NCBI GenBank assembly: GCA_037139415.1
Contig: JBAXGN010000010.1
Coordinates: forward strand, 1-64,000
From: Verrucomicrobiota bacterium
Lineage (GTDB): Bacteria > Verrucomicrobiota > Verrucomicrobiia > Limisphaerales > Fontisphaeraceae
Direction: 5' to 3'
Length of the DNA stretch: 64,000 bases
Numbering within the stretch: position 1 is the first letter of the stretch; every line of letters starts with the position of its first letter. This document shows, piece by piece, positions 37,230 to 47,157 of the stretch. Under the pieces are notes generated by a model, which had not been told where the DNA came from, made no database searches, and saw only the letters and a program-made list of their open reading frames with translations. The translations under genes were made by a program, and so were the position numbers.

Positions 37230-37592
37230 ATGAATTATCGAAGACTTCTTCCCAGCCTCGAATATCGAAGACTCGTTAAAGGTGTCAAACGCAACTACCA
37301 TGTACTCGAAGCACCACAACATTATATAATTTTTTCACCGAATAAACACGAGGATGCCGGCAACTATACTATTGTTCCCAAAAAAGCACTCAACTTCATC
37401 GTGAAAAAACTCGGTGGCACGAAAAGCATCACAACTGCCGAGGTGTTGGCTGCCTGTAAAGGCTCCATGTATTTTGGGAATCATTTTTCTGCGCTAAACG
37501 CCATGTACGCTTTAATCGGAGCGAAAGGGGCGCGAGTGTCGAAAATTTCCGGTAACAAATTATTCTTTAACATTTGGAAAAATGGTAAGTGA
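37230..37592 (+). CDS. AT-rich orphan gene 1, unknown function
   Basis: 120 aa, basic, no signal peptide or membrane segment. Segments such as YTIVPKKALNFIVKKLGG and TAEVLAACKGS suggest a compact alpha/beta protein, perhaps DNA- or RNA-binding by charge, but I recognise no family. Codon use and GC are clearly lower than in flanking genes (hand count of 37321-37380 gives about one third GC), which suggests recent acquisition. Its neighbour 95 bp downstream shares this composition. Confidence 0.55.
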   Translation: MNYRRLLPSLEYRRLVKGVKRNYHVLEAPQHYIIFSPNKHEDAGNYTIVPKKALNFIVKKLGGTKSITTAEVLAACKGSMYFGNHFSALNAMYALIGAKGARVSKISGNKLFFNIWKNGK

Positions 37593-37704
37593 ATGCAGAC
37601 ATTAAAGGGCTGTTGCTTCTCTTTTAATTTACCATGAACCATGGTCAGCTGATGCAATCATTTTGAGGTGTGCCACTTTTATTTAATTGCTTCACAATAT
37701 TGCT

Positions 37705-38250
37705 ATGAATCTATTAAATGAATGGGAGCGAAGTTTCAGAACTGCGGCGCGAGTCGACAATTGTGGCGTTTTTCGAGAGCATATCAAACGACTCAATCTT
37801 CCGAGCAAACCAAAGCAAATGCTTGAAGGTACTGTTTGTGTCGTGCAAATGTGCGTGGCCAATCTATGCTTGGATAACCGCAATAAACACGTCGACAGGT
37901 TCCTTAGCTCGCAGAAATATAACCCAGCAGGGCTTGCAAACGTACGCTATGCGTACACTTTTGATCTTTTCGGGAAAGCTTTTGCCCGAATTCTAGTGGA
38001 TCCAAAAGCCAAAGATGTCGATTTGGCCGACCTTTTTGGATCTCGTTGCTATGCCTACAAAGTGGCTGGTTTCGAAAAATTCTGGATATCCCATCTTGAC
38101 TGGTCTCCACTCAAGCGCAATGAATTGCGTAAGCTTGAGAATTCCGTTGCTAGCGATCTACTCTTTGATTACGAGAAGGATGAAATAAACTTTTGGTTCG
38201 ATTTACAACCTGATCCAAGTTGCCTCTGCGTTACAGTCCATGATGTTTAA
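37705..38250 (+). CDS. AT-rich orphan gene 2, unknown function
   Basis: 181 aa from ATG 37705; the frame opens at 37687. No signal peptide. It starts NLLNEWERSFRTAAR, is mainly helical, with several Cys (for example CVVQMCVANLC) and an acidic C terminus. No family recognised. It has the same low GC as the gene before it and may form a two-gene module with it; a toxin-antitoxin type pairing is conceivable but nothing in the sequence shows it. Confidence 0.55.
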   Translation: MNLLNEWERSFRTAARVDNCGVFREHIKRLNLPSKPKQMLEGTVCVVQMCVANLCLDNRNKHVDRFLSSQKYNPAGLANVRYAYTFDLFGKAFARILVDPKAKDVDLADLFGSRCYAYKVAGFEKFWISHLDWSPLKRNELRKLENSVASDLLFDYEKDEINFWFDLQPDPSCLCVTVHDV

Positions 38251-38376
38251 AAAATGAGTGAACAATTGCATCGTGGAAAGCGAATTATTCTATAACTTTT
38301 CTCAATTTCTCCGGCTCGAACACGGTCTAACGATTACCCGTTCCAGCCGTTGAATTTTGATCATCCGCAATCCGCC

Positions 38377-40572
38377 TTACTTCACCGCTGCCGGGTAGCC
38401 GCCGGGGAGTTTGGCACCGGTCCAGGGGAGCAGGCGGCCTTTGAGGGGTTGATCGGGGGCCAGGCAGGCGTGCAAAAAGGCGTTGGGGGCCATCGTTTCC
38501 CAGATGGTGAATTCATTTTGCAAGACGACGGACCAACCGTCGGTGATGCGCCGCGCCAACGGCAGTTGTTCCATGGCCGGGTAGAGGTGCTGCGTCACAG
38601 CGGTGACATGCGGGCGCTTACCGGGCGGTTCGGTGATGCCATAGATGACCAGGCCCGGCGCCGGACCCCGGCCTGCGCCGAGCATAAAGTATGAGTCGAG
38701 GTGCAGCGGGTTATAGGGCGGGCGCACACCGAGGCCGCTGGTGAAGCACCAGCCGGGTGGGTTCGCGCCCAGGGCAAAATCGGCGAGCCGGGCGGCGGCG
38801 GCGCGGTACCGGGCGTCGCCGGTGAGGCGCCAGGCGTGAATGAGGAAGTCGCCATAGCGTCCGACGCCGGTCGAAGCGCCCCAACTGGCGGTGGAAATCG
38901 TCGCGAAGCCGTCGCCGCTGAGTTTTTTCAGGTATTCATCGGCTTTGGCGAGGAGGCTTTGGCGGGCGGCGCGGAGAATTTCCGGGTCTTTGGGGCGCGA
39001 ATCGTCCAGGAGGTAGGACGCAAAGTAATGGGTGAAGGCCGCGCCCTTGGCGATGGTGTCCATATTGAAGTAGGTGCCGTTGTATTGCGCGGGCCACACG
39101 CTCTTTTGCCCCGCGAGGTTGAAGAAATAGGCGGCTTCGCGGCGAAAGACGTCGTGATACTCGGGCTTGCCCGTCGCGAGGTAGAGCTGGCCGGACGCGA
39201 ACAGGCGCACTCCGGGCGACCATTGGTACGCGGGATCTTTTTCGTGTTGCCGGAAGAAGCCCCAGGCGCGCTCGGCCCGCGCGGTGAGTTCGGCGGCGCG
39301 TTCGGCGGCGAACGGTTTGATCATGCGCCCGGCGTAAGCCATCAGTGCGGCGCCCGCAAGGGTGGTGTGGCCGTACCGGGCGAAGGTGCGGTAGGTCAAT
39401 TTATCGGTTGCGGCGGACACTTCGCCATAGGCGGGGTGCCGATCCGCCTCGAACCCGGCGCGAATGCCGCCGTCGTCGCACTGAAGGGTTTCCCAGGCGC
39501 GAATGCTGTAGAGGGCTTCGTCCAAAAGGTCCGGGATGCCGTTGTTGCCCTCGGGGATGTCGAGCTGGCCGTCAATGAACTTCTGCGGAAAGAGTTCGTA
39601 GGCGTTCAGCAGCCAGCCCGCGACGAGCGTATGCGCCAGGCGCACGTCGAAATCGCCCGCGTCGTGGTGCCCGCCGACATGCGGGATGCGCCGGGTGCCG
39701 TGTTCCTTGATGAATTCGGGCGGGGCGGCGTCGGTGACTTCCAGTTCCGTGTGGCAGGCGGCGCGTTCCCACTCGGTGTATGGTTTGCTGAGCGCACTGC
39801 CGCAGCGCTGCTGGTAAAATCCCTTCAGGTGCGCGTAAAAGGCGTGATGGGCATAGACATCGCCGACGCCGAACTCCGCACTGCGGCCCGCGCCGCGCGC
39901 ACAAAGGAAATAGCGGCCCGCATTGGTGACGGTGTCCAGCGCGACGCGCCAAAGGGGGCCGCCATTCAAGGGATCTTGGGGCAGCGGTCGCAAGGGCAGC
40001 GTGGCCAAAACGTTGCCGGTGGCCGCATCGTGCAATTGGACTTCCGCCGGCAGGCCGTTGGTGACCGCACCGAGATCGCCGCACCACGGAGCATAGAACG
40101 CTGCGCGCCGCATGCCCGCCAATGCATAGCCCACCTGGTTCACTTTGAAGGATTCGCAGAAGAAGGCGCGGGATTGAAAGGTGAAGTTGGTGCGCCCGCC
40201 GGGGAATTCGATGGTGCAGGGCGCGTCTTCCGGGAGCGGCGCGGGCAGGACGAGGTACACGCGGTGCCCGATGATTTGCGGGTAGCGTTGTTGTTTCCAA
40301 TCGGTGCATTTTTCCTCGTACCACGTCGCGGAGTAGCGCCCGACTTGGAGCGGGGCCTGGCCGTTGACGCGGTAATCGGCGGGCAGTTGCGAGGGGGCGG
40401 CGTGGTCATCGTAATCGGCCATTACTAGCGCGAGCACTTGCGGGGAGGCCAGTTCCACGGCCACGAGCCGGCGCTCCGGGATGAGACGCGGGGCGGGCGT
40501 TGCGGCGGGCAAAAGCGCGGTGGTCAGGAGGATGGCACCGGCTACGAGGAAACCAACGCGTGCTGCCCGCAT
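38377..40572 (-). CDS. Secreted GH9-family glycoside hydrolase with CelD-type N domain
   Basis: 731 aa with a signal peptide (about 1-24). An Ig-like CelD_N-type domain includes VNQVGYA (144-150). The (alpha/alpha)6 catalytic domain has HHDAGDFDVR (302-311), carrying the paired aspartates of GH9 enzymes, a central GNNGIPDLLDEALY, and a C-terminal NEFTIWETM (686-694) with the likely acid Glu. GH9 members are mostly endoglucanases, but the family also holds other beta-glycosidases, so the substrate is open. It starts 4 bp after the lyase-like gene ends, probably translated from the same message. Confidence 0.85.
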   Translation of the reverse strand: MRAARVGFLVAGAILLTTALLPAATPAPRLIPERRLVAVELASPQVLALVMADYDDHAAPSQLPADYRVNGQAPLQVGRYSATWYEEKCTDWKQQRYPQIIGHRVYLVLPAPLPEDAPCTIEFPGGRTNFTFQSRAFFCESFKVNQVGYALAGMRRAAFYAPWCGDLGAVTNGLPAEVQLHDAATGNVLATLPLRPLPQDPLNGGPLWRVALDTVTNAGRYFLCARGAGRSAEFGVGDVYAHHAFYAHLKGFYQQRCGSALSKPYTEWERAACHTELEVTDAAPPEFIKEHGTRRIPHVGGHHDAGDFDVRLAHTLVAGWLLNAYELFPQKFIDGQLDIPEGNNGIPDLLDEALYSIRAWETLQCDDGGIRAGFEADRHPAYGEVSAATDKLTYRTFARYGHTTLAGAALMAYAGRMIKPFAAERAAELTARAERAWGFFRQHEKDPAYQWSPGVRLFASGQLYLATGKPEYHDVFRREAAYFFNLAGQKSVWPAQYNGTYFNMDTIAKGAAFTHYFASYLLDDSRPKDPEILRAARQSLLAKADEYLKKLSGDGFATISTASWGASTGVGRYGDFLIHAWRLTGDARYRAAAARLADFALGANPPGWCFTSGLGVRPPYNPLHLDSYFMLGAGRGPAPGLVIYGITEPPGKRPHVTAVTQHLYPAMEQLPLARRITDGWSVVLQNEFTIWETMAPNAFLHACLAPDQPLKGRLLPWTGAKLPGGYPAAVK

Positions 40573-40576
40573 ATAA

Positions 40577-42949
40577 TTATTTTACGAAGACGTCCGCATT
40601 GAAGGTGGCGGTGGCCAAGGTGGCGATGTTCGTCACCCCGGCTTTGCGGAAGCCGACCAACGTGGATTGACCGTTGCGCGTGAAGCGAATGCCGATGGCG
40701 CTGGGGGTTTCGAGGCGTTCGGCCTGCCAGGGGTCCGCTTTCGTGGAGGGATACGGGACCAGCACGGTCAACATGCCCAGTTCACTGCGTTTGTCGGTGG
40801 TGGAGGCTTCCACATGCCACTGGTTGGGGAACTCTTTGGTCGGCTTCGGCTTGAAGCCGTCCCATTGACGGAAGGTCAGCGGGAGCGCAGCGGACGGCAG
40901 GTACTGCGCCATGACGCCCGCCTTCGGCTGTTGCACGGATAGGCGGTTGGCTTTTTCATCAAGGTCGAACGGTTTCAGGGCGTGGAGCATGAATTGGAAG
41001 CTGGCGGGGGCCGCGGCGGCGAGGTCGTCGTAGAGCACGATGAGGTTGGGCTTCACAAAGAGGACGCGGCGCTGGTAACGGGTGAGTTGCTTGCCGTAAG
41101 CGGCGGAGGCGTCGCCCGCAACGTAGTCCCAGCCCGGCGCAGATTGGAAATCGGTGATGCGACCGAGCGGTGCGGCGGTGTGTTTCGTCTGTCCCTCCCC
41201 GTTCACGAGCACGCCGTTATGCGCCACGGTGCTATGGACCCATTCATAATGGAATTTGCTGCCATGCAAATCGCGATAGACACACGTTGTGAGCAATGAT
41301 TCCCCGTACGCATTCAATTGGAAGATGTTTTGGGGGTTATGGCCGTGGCTCTGCGAGCCAAACGGGCTGGACTTGAAAAGGAAATGCACGTCATTGGAGG
41401 AATGGAGCAGCGTATTGTGCAGGCTGGCGACACCAATGCCGTGAAAGACCTTGGACTGCGGCAGATCGCTCGGCGCTTTGGCGGGCGGCATGTCCGGCAA
41501 ATTGGCCGCGAACAGGAAACCAAAGATGCCGCCCTCGCGCGACATGTTGCTGGTCTCCATCCACCAGCGCCAGTAGGCCGCACTTTTGCCTTCCGGACGC
41601 GCACCTTTGGCGCGGATGAAGTATTCGAGGAAATTGCCAACGCTCGCGGAGGGCGGGCGATAGGAAAGATCGCCAAAGCCGCTGTTGGGCGTGCCGGGCG
41701 GCGCGACATACATCGGGAAATCACCGACCTGATCGAAGAACGGCTTCTGCAAACCGTCTATGTTCAGCGCGGATTTGGAAAATTGCATCCAGGTGACGAC
41801 TTTGCCCATGTAACCGGCCCAGTAGCTCACGCCCTCATGCCAGCCGCCGTCGTCATCGGACCAGATGGGGTAGCAGGAATAGAACTTGTTCACGGCATAA
41901 TCCAGCCACATCTCGGCCTCGGGCGCTTCGCCCAGCATGGCGATGCCGCCTTCGGCGATCTTGTGCCAGATGCGGTTGCCATGGCTGTTGTACGGCGCGT
42001 TCAAATGGCCGGTGCCGCGCGCAATTTCGCCGCTTTCCCAGGCATCCTTGATGCGGCGGCGCCACATGTCGCGAATGACCTGGCGATCGGCGGGCGTGAG
42101 CGCGTCATACGCCCAATCGTAGGCGCGCATGGGGCGGTAGAGCATCGCTTTGCCGGCTTCGCAGTTGAGCTTGAAATTTGTGGGGCCGTCCGGGTCCCAC
42201 GCGGCGAGTTGCAAAAGCCATTTGCGGGCGGCCTCGCCGTATTTGGGTTCCTGCGTGATCAGATAAACAAACGCAATCGTCTCGGCCTCGCGCGTTGCCT
42301 TGTCCGATTGCTCGCGATTGGGCCACCAGTATTTGACGGCCTCGGCATCTTCCTTGTCACGGGAGGAACCGCGATGCGCCGGCTCGGGCGTGGGGCCCGC
42401 TTTGATGATTTTGTCCGCGTCGGCGACGATTTTCTTGAAGGCCTTGGACTCTTTGCCTTTGGCCAATTCGCGCAGGCGCGGCAGTTCCTCGGGGCGCAGG
42501 AACAGCCGGGGGTGTTGCTGCGGCACCCGCTCGCGTTGTTGCGCGCGCGTGGGCATCGGGAACGCCGCCGCGTCGGCCGGGACGATGACGGAACGGACCT
42601 GGCTCCAACCGGAACGCTCGCCCTTCTTGTTCACGTACTGATAGCGCCAGAAATATGTGCCGGGCGTGAGCGCCGCCGAGTGCGTGTACGTGTTCCAAAC
42701 GAAATTGCTCGCCGTAACGGCGTCGGTGAAGTCCGCCTTTTGCGCCCATTGCATGGCATAGGTGACGGCCTCCGGTTCATGCAGCCAGATGAACGACGGC
42801 GGGTTGAGCCGCACCGACGCGCCATCGGCTGGGCGGTAACCAATTTCGCCGGGTTTCGGCGCCCGGTTGGGGATGACGGGCGTGGCGGCGTGAATTGACG
42901 AGAGATTCACGCACCAACACACCCAAACGGTTAGCAAAGGATACTTCAT
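40577..42949 (-). CDS. Secreted heparinase II/III-like protein with DUF4962 N-terminal domain
   Basis: 790 aa from ATG 42949, which gives a signal peptide ending SIHAATP; the longer frame to 43042 has no such signal. The N-terminal DUF4962-type part includes PSFIWLHEPEAVTY and a fibronectin-like segment; the (alpha/alpha) toroid follows with YRPMRAYDWAYD and SHGNRIWHKIAEGG; the beta-sandwich has GSQSHGHNPQNIF, the histidine-containing motif of the heparinase II/III fold, and a Tyr-rich HYEWVHSTVAHNG. Lyases of this fold cut uronate-containing glycans by beta-elimination. It shares a transcript with the GH9-like gene. Confidence 0.83.
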   Translation of the reverse strand: MKYPLLTVWVCWCVNLSSIHAATPVIPNRAPKPGEIGYRPADGASVRLNPPSFIWLHEPEAVTYAMQWAQKADFTDAVTASNFVWNTYTHSAALTPGTYFWRYQYVNKKGERSGWSQVRSVIVPADAAAFPMPTRAQQRERVPQQHPRLFLRPEELPRLRELAKGKESKAFKKIVADADKIIKAGPTPEPAHRGSSRDKEDAEAVKYWWPNREQSDKATREAETIAFVYLITQEPKYGEAARKWLLQLAAWDPDGPTNFKLNCEAGKAMLYRPMRAYDWAYDALTPADRQVIRDMWRRRIKDAWESGEIARGTGHLNAPYNSHGNRIWHKIAEGGIAMLGEAPEAEMWLDYAVNKFYSCYPIWSDDDGGWHEGVSYWAGYMGKVVTWMQFSKSALNIDGLQKPFFDQVGDFPMYVAPPGTPNSGFGDLSYRPPSASVGNFLEYFIRAKGARPEGKSAAYWRWWMETSNMSREGGIFGFLFAANLPDMPPAKAPSDLPQSKVFHGIGVASLHNTLLHSSNDVHFLFKSSPFGSQSHGHNPQNIFQLNAYGESLLTTCVYRDLHGSKFHYEWVHSTVAHNGVLVNGEGQTKHTAAPLGRITDFQSAPGWDYVAGDASAAYGKQLTRYQRRVLFVKPNLIVLYDDLAAAAPASFQFMLHALKPFDLDEKANRLSVQQPKAGVMAQYLPSAALPLTFRQWDGFKPKPTKEFPNQWHVEASTTDKRSELGMLTVLVPYPSTKADPWQAERLETPSAIGIRFTRNGQSTLVGFRKAGVTNIATLATATFNADVFVK

Positions 42950-43047
42950 GAGGCTTTTGTAGCGGCTGGAACCGGAAAAGAACATAGAAAAATGAGCGCG
43001 AAAGACTTGCGAAACGGCGGTGCGGAGTTTATGAATGACCAACGTTT

Positions 43048-43578
43048 ATGCAGGAAAACATACCCACCGCGTTACAGGTGATATTTGGCCGGCGAAGCAT
43101 CCGGGTGTTTCGTCCGGGAGCCGTGAGTGAAGCAACGGTTGAGTTGCTGCTCCAAGCCGCCATGGCCGCGCCCTCCGCCGTCGCGAAGGACCCGTGGCAT
43201 TTTGTGGTGATCCGCCAGCAGGACAACCTGCAACGCCTCGCGGACGTTCTGCCGCATGGGAAAATGCTGGCCAGCGCCGCGGTGGGCATCGTGGTGTGTG
43301 GCGATCTGGAAGTGGCGCACGACCGGCAACTCAGTTACCTGCTGCAAGATTGCTCGGCGGCCATCGAAAACCTGTTGCTCGCGGTGCAAAGCCAGGGGCT
43401 GGGGGCGTGTTGGTTGGGCGTACACCCGCGCGAGGATCGTATTCGCGACGTGAAAGCCATTCTCGGGTTGCCGGACTCCATCATTCCCGTCTCAGCCATT
43501 GCCATCGGGCAGCCTGGCGAGATCAAAGAACCGCGCACCCGTTACCAGGCCAGCCATGTACGCTTCGAGAAATGGTAA
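43048..43578 (+). CDS. Nitroreductase-family FMN protein
   Basis: 176 aa. FGRRSIRVFRPG (13-24) is the phosphate-binding start of nitroreductases, followed by AAPSAVAKDPWHFVV (40-54) and a C-terminal GACWLGV (near 124). Short members of this family bind FMN as dimers and reduce nitro groups, quinones or flavins with NAD(P)H; the physiological substrate is unknown. It is divergent from the heparinase-like gene and 42 bp before rdgB on the same strand. Confidence 0.88.
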   Translation: MQENIPTALQVIFGRRSIRVFRPGAVSEATVELLLQAAMAAPSAVAKDPWHFVVIRQQDNLQRLADVLPHGKMLASAAVGIVVCGDLEVAHDRQLSYLLQDCSAAIENLLLAVQSQGLGACWLGVHPREDRIRDVKAILGLPDSIIPVSAIAIGQPGEIKEPRTRYQASHVRFEKW

Positions 43579-43620
43579 TGGCAGTGGGACTCAAGACTTG
43601 GGCGGCTTGATCAGCACCAG

Positions 43621-44277
43621 ATGAAAACCATCGTCATCGCCACGCGCAACCGTCACAAGGTGCAGGAGATTCGCGCCCTGCTGGACGGCGTTACGCTTCT
43701 GGATTTAAATGACTTTCCGGCGGCGCCACCCGTGGTTGAAGACGCGCCGACCTTTGCCGGCAATGCGATCAAAAAAGCGGTGGAACTGGCCCGCTGGTTA
43801 CATTCGCAGCGGCACCTGAACGCCGGGCATTGTGTGTTGGCGGATGATTCCGGCCTCGAAGTGGACGCGTTGCACGGCGCGCCCGGCGTGTACTCGGCAA
43901 GATTCGCGGCGCTCGATGCTCCCGCCGGAGCAACTTCCAATGGCAATTCTCCCGACACCGCCAACAATGCCAAACTGCTCCGGCTTTTACAGGATGTTCC
44001 CCTCGCAAACCGCACCGCGCGCTTCCGCTGCGTCCTGGCGCTGGCCACGGTTGGGGGAAACCAGGCACCGTGGTTGTTTGACGGCGCGTGTGGAGGCCAC
44101 ATTGACTTTGCGCCGCGCGGTAAATCCGGTTTTGGCTATGACCCATTGTTCATCCCTAATGGCCATGTAGAATCCTTTGCCGAACTCGGGGAATCGGTAA
44201 AGAACCGCATGAGTCATCGGGCCCGCGCGATGATCAAATTGCAACTGTGGCTAAATTCCGGCAGCGACAAGCTTTGA
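43621..44277 (+). CDS. rdgB: XTP/dITP diphosphatase (Ham1 family)
   Basis: 218 aa. The N-terminal IATRNRHKVQEI (6-17) binds the triphosphate. VLADDSGLEVDAL carries metal-binding acidic residues; FGYDPLF and SHRARAM complete the Ham1 signature. It removes ITP, dITP and XTP from the nucleotide pool. A modest insert (AALDAPAGATSNGNSP) lies after the GVYSARF segment. It ends before a bidirectional terminator. Confidence 0.93.
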   Translation: MKTIVIATRNRHKVQEIRALLDGVTLLDLNDFPAAPPVVEDAPTFAGNAIKKAVELARWLHSQRHLNAGHCVLADDSGLEVDALHGAPGVYSARFAALDAPAGATSNGNSPDTANNAKLLRLLQDVPLANRTARFRCVLALATVGGNQAPWLFDGACGGHIDFAPRGKSGFGYDPLFIPNGHVESFAELGESVKNRMSHRARAMIKLQLWLNSGSDKL

Positions 44278-44339
44278 AAAACACCGTTACCCTGCGGAAG
44301 GGTCAGCCGAACATCGCGCTCCGCGAACGACATAGCATG

Positions 44340-44365
44340 AAAAGCCGACGCGCGATTCGGTTTTT
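44340..44365 (+). terminator. Terminator after rdgB
   Basis: AAAAGCCGA (44340-44348) pairs with TCGGTTTTT (44357-44365), loop CGCGCGAT. A/T tracts on both sides would allow it to work in either direction. Confidence 0.5.
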
Positions 44366-44427
44366 CGGGCGGCTATTGAGCTGCGGTTTTGAATAGGCTT
44401 TTCTATAAAAACGTCCACTCTACCTTT

Positions 44428-47118
44428 ATGCGAAGCTCATGTTTCAGTTATCTCAGGTTAGGCTGTATCCTGACGCTGACATTCATCAGTGCAATGGATG
44501 GCGCGGAGCCAGACTTTATCGTGGCCACCAATGGCAACGATGGTTGGTCCGGTAAGGCATTCAAAACACCGGCCAGCAAAAGCGACGGCCCGTTTGCAAC
44601 GCTCCAACGCGCCCGTGACGCCGTGCGGCAGTTAAAGGCCGCCGAACCCGGGCGGAAACGCCCCATCGTGGTGCAAATTCATGGCGGCACATACTGGCTG
44701 GCGGACACGCTCGTCTTGGAAGCCGCCGACTCAGGCACGGATGCAGCACCAATCGTGTATGAAGGAGCGCCGGGAGAGGAAGTGTTGCTGAGCGGGGGCA
44801 CGCAAATCGCAGGCTGGCGGGAAGTTTCCGCCGGACGTTGGGAAACACAACTGCCCACAGTTGCCTCAGGGGAATGGAACTTCTCCCAGCTTTACGTAAA
44901 CAACCAACGACGCGCCCGCCCGGTAGTCCCGCGCGATGGTTACTTTTTTGTCGCCGCGCAAGTTCCTCCCAGTACGGGCCAGGGCCATGATCGCTTTCGT
45001 TTTCATCCAGGCGATTTGCGGGCTGATTGGCATAACCTGCCGGACGTGGAAGTCACCACCTTCCATCTGTGGACCATGGATCGTCTGCACATTAAAACGG
45101 TGGATGCCGAACAAAACCTGGTCACCTTCACCGGGCCCACCCACAGCACGGAACAAGGCGCGCTCAAGCCCTCAACCTGGTACCGGGTGGAAAATGTAAA
45201 GGAAGCGCTGCAGCCCGGCGAATGGTACCTGGACCGAAAGAGCGGCGTGCTGACACTGCTGGCGCGGGCCGGTGAAAACGTGGCGACCGCCCAGGTAATC
45301 GCCCCGCGCCTGCCACAGGTGGTCAGATTTCAAGGCAGCAGCCAAGCGCCCGTGAGCAACATTACCCTGCGCACCCTTACCTTGGCGCACAATGCCTGGA
45401 ATACACCGGCTCGCGGCTGGGGACATCCGCAGGCCGACGCCTCCATTGAAGCGGCCATTACCGCCCGCTTCGCGCAACGCTGCGCGATCGAGCAATGCGT
45501 CATCCGCCACACCGCCACCTATGGTGTGGACTGGAGCGATGGCTGCCACCAGAACCGGGTGGAAGGTTGCGAACTCTATGATCTGGGGGCCGGTGGCGTT
45601 AAAGTGGGCCCGTCGAAACTGGGTTGGGAACCCGATACGAACAAGTGGAGCAGCACCACCATCATCCGCGACAACCTGATCGCCCATGGCGGACGCATCT
45701 TCCCGCCGGCCGTGGGCATCTGGATCGGCCATGCCTGGAGCAACGACGTCTCGCATAATCATGTCTTTGACTTCTACTATTCGGCAGTGTCAGTGGGCTG
45801 GAAATGGGGCCCCGGTTTCAGTCCCGCCCACCACAACCTGATTTACAACAATCACCTGCATGACATCGGTCAGGGTGTGCTCAGCGACATGGCAGGCATC
45901 TACACACTTGGGGAATCGCCCGGCACCCGTTTGCAGTTGAATCGCATCCACGACGTCAGCAGCGTGCGCTACGGCGGCTGGGGCATTTACTTTGATGAAA
46001 GCAGTTCCAACATCGTCGCCGACTGCAACCTGGTCTATCACACCAAGGATGCCGGGCTGCACCAGCATTACGGCAACAACAACACGGTGACCAATAACAT
46101 CTTCGCCTTTGGCACCAACGGCCAGATCCGACTGAGCAACCCGGCCAAAAGCGGGCCGATCCTCATCGCCGGAAATATTTTCTATTATAACAGCTCCAAC
46201 CTCTTTGAACTGGACCGCATGCACGACCGGATGGAGTTCCGCCGGAACGTCTATTGGCGAGAGGGTGGTCCCGTGCTCTTCACCAACCGGACTCCCATTG
46301 AAACCTGGCGCTTGCGCGAGCCTGATGCCCTGGTGGCCGACCCCGGTTTCAAGGCGCCGCATGCGGAAAATTTTGAACTGGCAACGAAGTCCCCGGCCAT
46401 TAAAGCCGGTTTCCAGCCATTCGACATTTCAAAAGCAGGCCGCCTGACCCGACATGATCGAACAGCCTCCCTGCCAGCGGTCACCCGCGTATTCCCGCCC
46501 GGCCCGCCTGAACCGCCCAAACCGGTAAACGTCACAATTCGCGACGACTTTGAAATGTACGCACCCGGCCAGCCTATCATGCTATTTACACAGGAAAAGA
46601 ATCAGGGCGACATCCTGAAAGTCATCAACACCACCGCCGCCAACGGCAAGCAGGCATTGCAATTCACCGAAGGCACCGGCCGTGAACCCGCCTGGCGTCC
46701 GCACATTTATACACACGCGAACTTTGCCAACACCCGGATGCGGGCCACGCTCGCCCTGCGGGTGGAACCGGGCGCCCAACTCAACTACGAGTGGCGCGAC
46801 TGGCCCAACGGTGGCAAATACGCCCCCGGCCCTTCGTTAACCGTCAAAGCCGACGGCACGTTGACGGCCAACGGTACCAAAATCACGCAGTTACCCACCG
46901 GACAATGGGTGAAACTGAACATCGAATGCGGCATTGGCGATAAAGCCACCGGCACGTACCAACTGCAAGTCACCCTGCCCGGGCAACCGCCCATCACCAA
47001 GACCGACCTCCATTATCAAAGCGCATTCAAAACCATCACCTGGGTGGGGATCTGCTCGTTTGGCGAGGTGGGAACCACTTTTTACGTGGATGACTTCCTG
47101 CTGGAAGCAGTCAAATAG
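44428..47118 (+). CDS. Secreted right-handed beta-helix protein with C-terminal beta-sandwich
   Basis: 896 aa from ATG 44428, giving a signal peptide ending MDGAEP; the frame opens at 44389. It starts with FIVATNGNDGWSG and GPFATLQRARDAVR, the usual opening of Pel-type beta-helix proteins. The helix then shows repeated coils such as NRVEGCELYDLGAGGVKVG, HNLIYNNHLHDIG and CNLVYHTKDAGLHQHYG. From about 710 a LamG-like beta-sandwich follows (RDDFEMYAPGQPI onward). The layout resembles GH141-type or pectate lyase-like enzymes; the catalytic residues were not identified. It begins a run of glycan-use genes with KDPG aldolase and KDG kinase. Confidence 0.8.
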   Translation: MRSSCFSYLRLGCILTLTFISAMDGAEPDFIVATNGNDGWSGKAFKTPASKSDGPFATLQRARDAVRQLKAAEPGRKRPIVVQIHGGTYWLADTLVLEAADSGTDAAPIVYEGAPGEEVLLSGGTQIAGWREVSAGRWETQLPTVASGEWNFSQLYVNNQRRARPVVPRDGYFFVAAQVPPSTGQGHDRFRFHPGDLRADWHNLPDVEVTTFHLWTMDRLHIKTVDAEQNLVTFTGPTHSTEQGALKPSTWYRVENVKEALQPGEWYLDRKSGVLTLLARAGENVATAQVIAPRLPQVVRFQGSSQAPVSNITLRTLTLAHNAWNTPARGWGHPQADASIEAAITARFAQRCAIEQCVIRHTATYGVDWSDGCHQNRVEGCELYDLGAGGVKVGPSKLGWEPDTNKWSSTTIIRDNLIAHGGRIFPPAVGIWIGHAWSNDVSHNHVFDFYYSAVSVGWKWGPGFSPAHHNLIYNNHLHDIGQGVLSDMAGIYTLGESPGTRLQLNRIHDVSSVRYGGWGIYFDESSSNIVADCNLVYHTKDAGLHQHYGNNNTVTNNIFAFGTNGQIRLSNPAKSGPILIAGNIFYYNSSNLFELDRMHDRMEFRRNVYWREGGPVLFTNRTPIETWRLREPDALVADPGFKAPHAENFELATKSPAIKAGFQPFDISKAGRLTRHDRTASLPAVTRVFPPGPPEPPKPVNVTIRDDFEMYAPGQPIMLFTQEKNQGDILKVINTTAANGKQALQFTEGTGREPAWRPHIYTHANFANTRMRATLALRVEPGAQLNYEWRDWPNGGKYAPGPSLTVKADGTLTANGTKITQLPTGQWVKLNIECGIGDKATGTYQLQVTLPGQPPITKTDLHYQSAFKTITWVGICSFGEVGTTFYVDDFLLEAVK

Positions 47119-47157
47119 TATTGCTTCGTCAACCAGTTTTCGATTGGATTCCATGCC

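Noticed and set aside
38701-40428. 575-codon plus-strand frame opposite the GH9-like gene
   Set aside because: Mirror frame caused by high GC at third positions; the minus-strand protein has a signal peptide and GH9 motifs.
41318-42898. 526-codon plus-strand frame opposite the heparinase-like gene
   Set aside because: Antisense shadow rich in Arg/Gly/Ala, with no recognisable motif.
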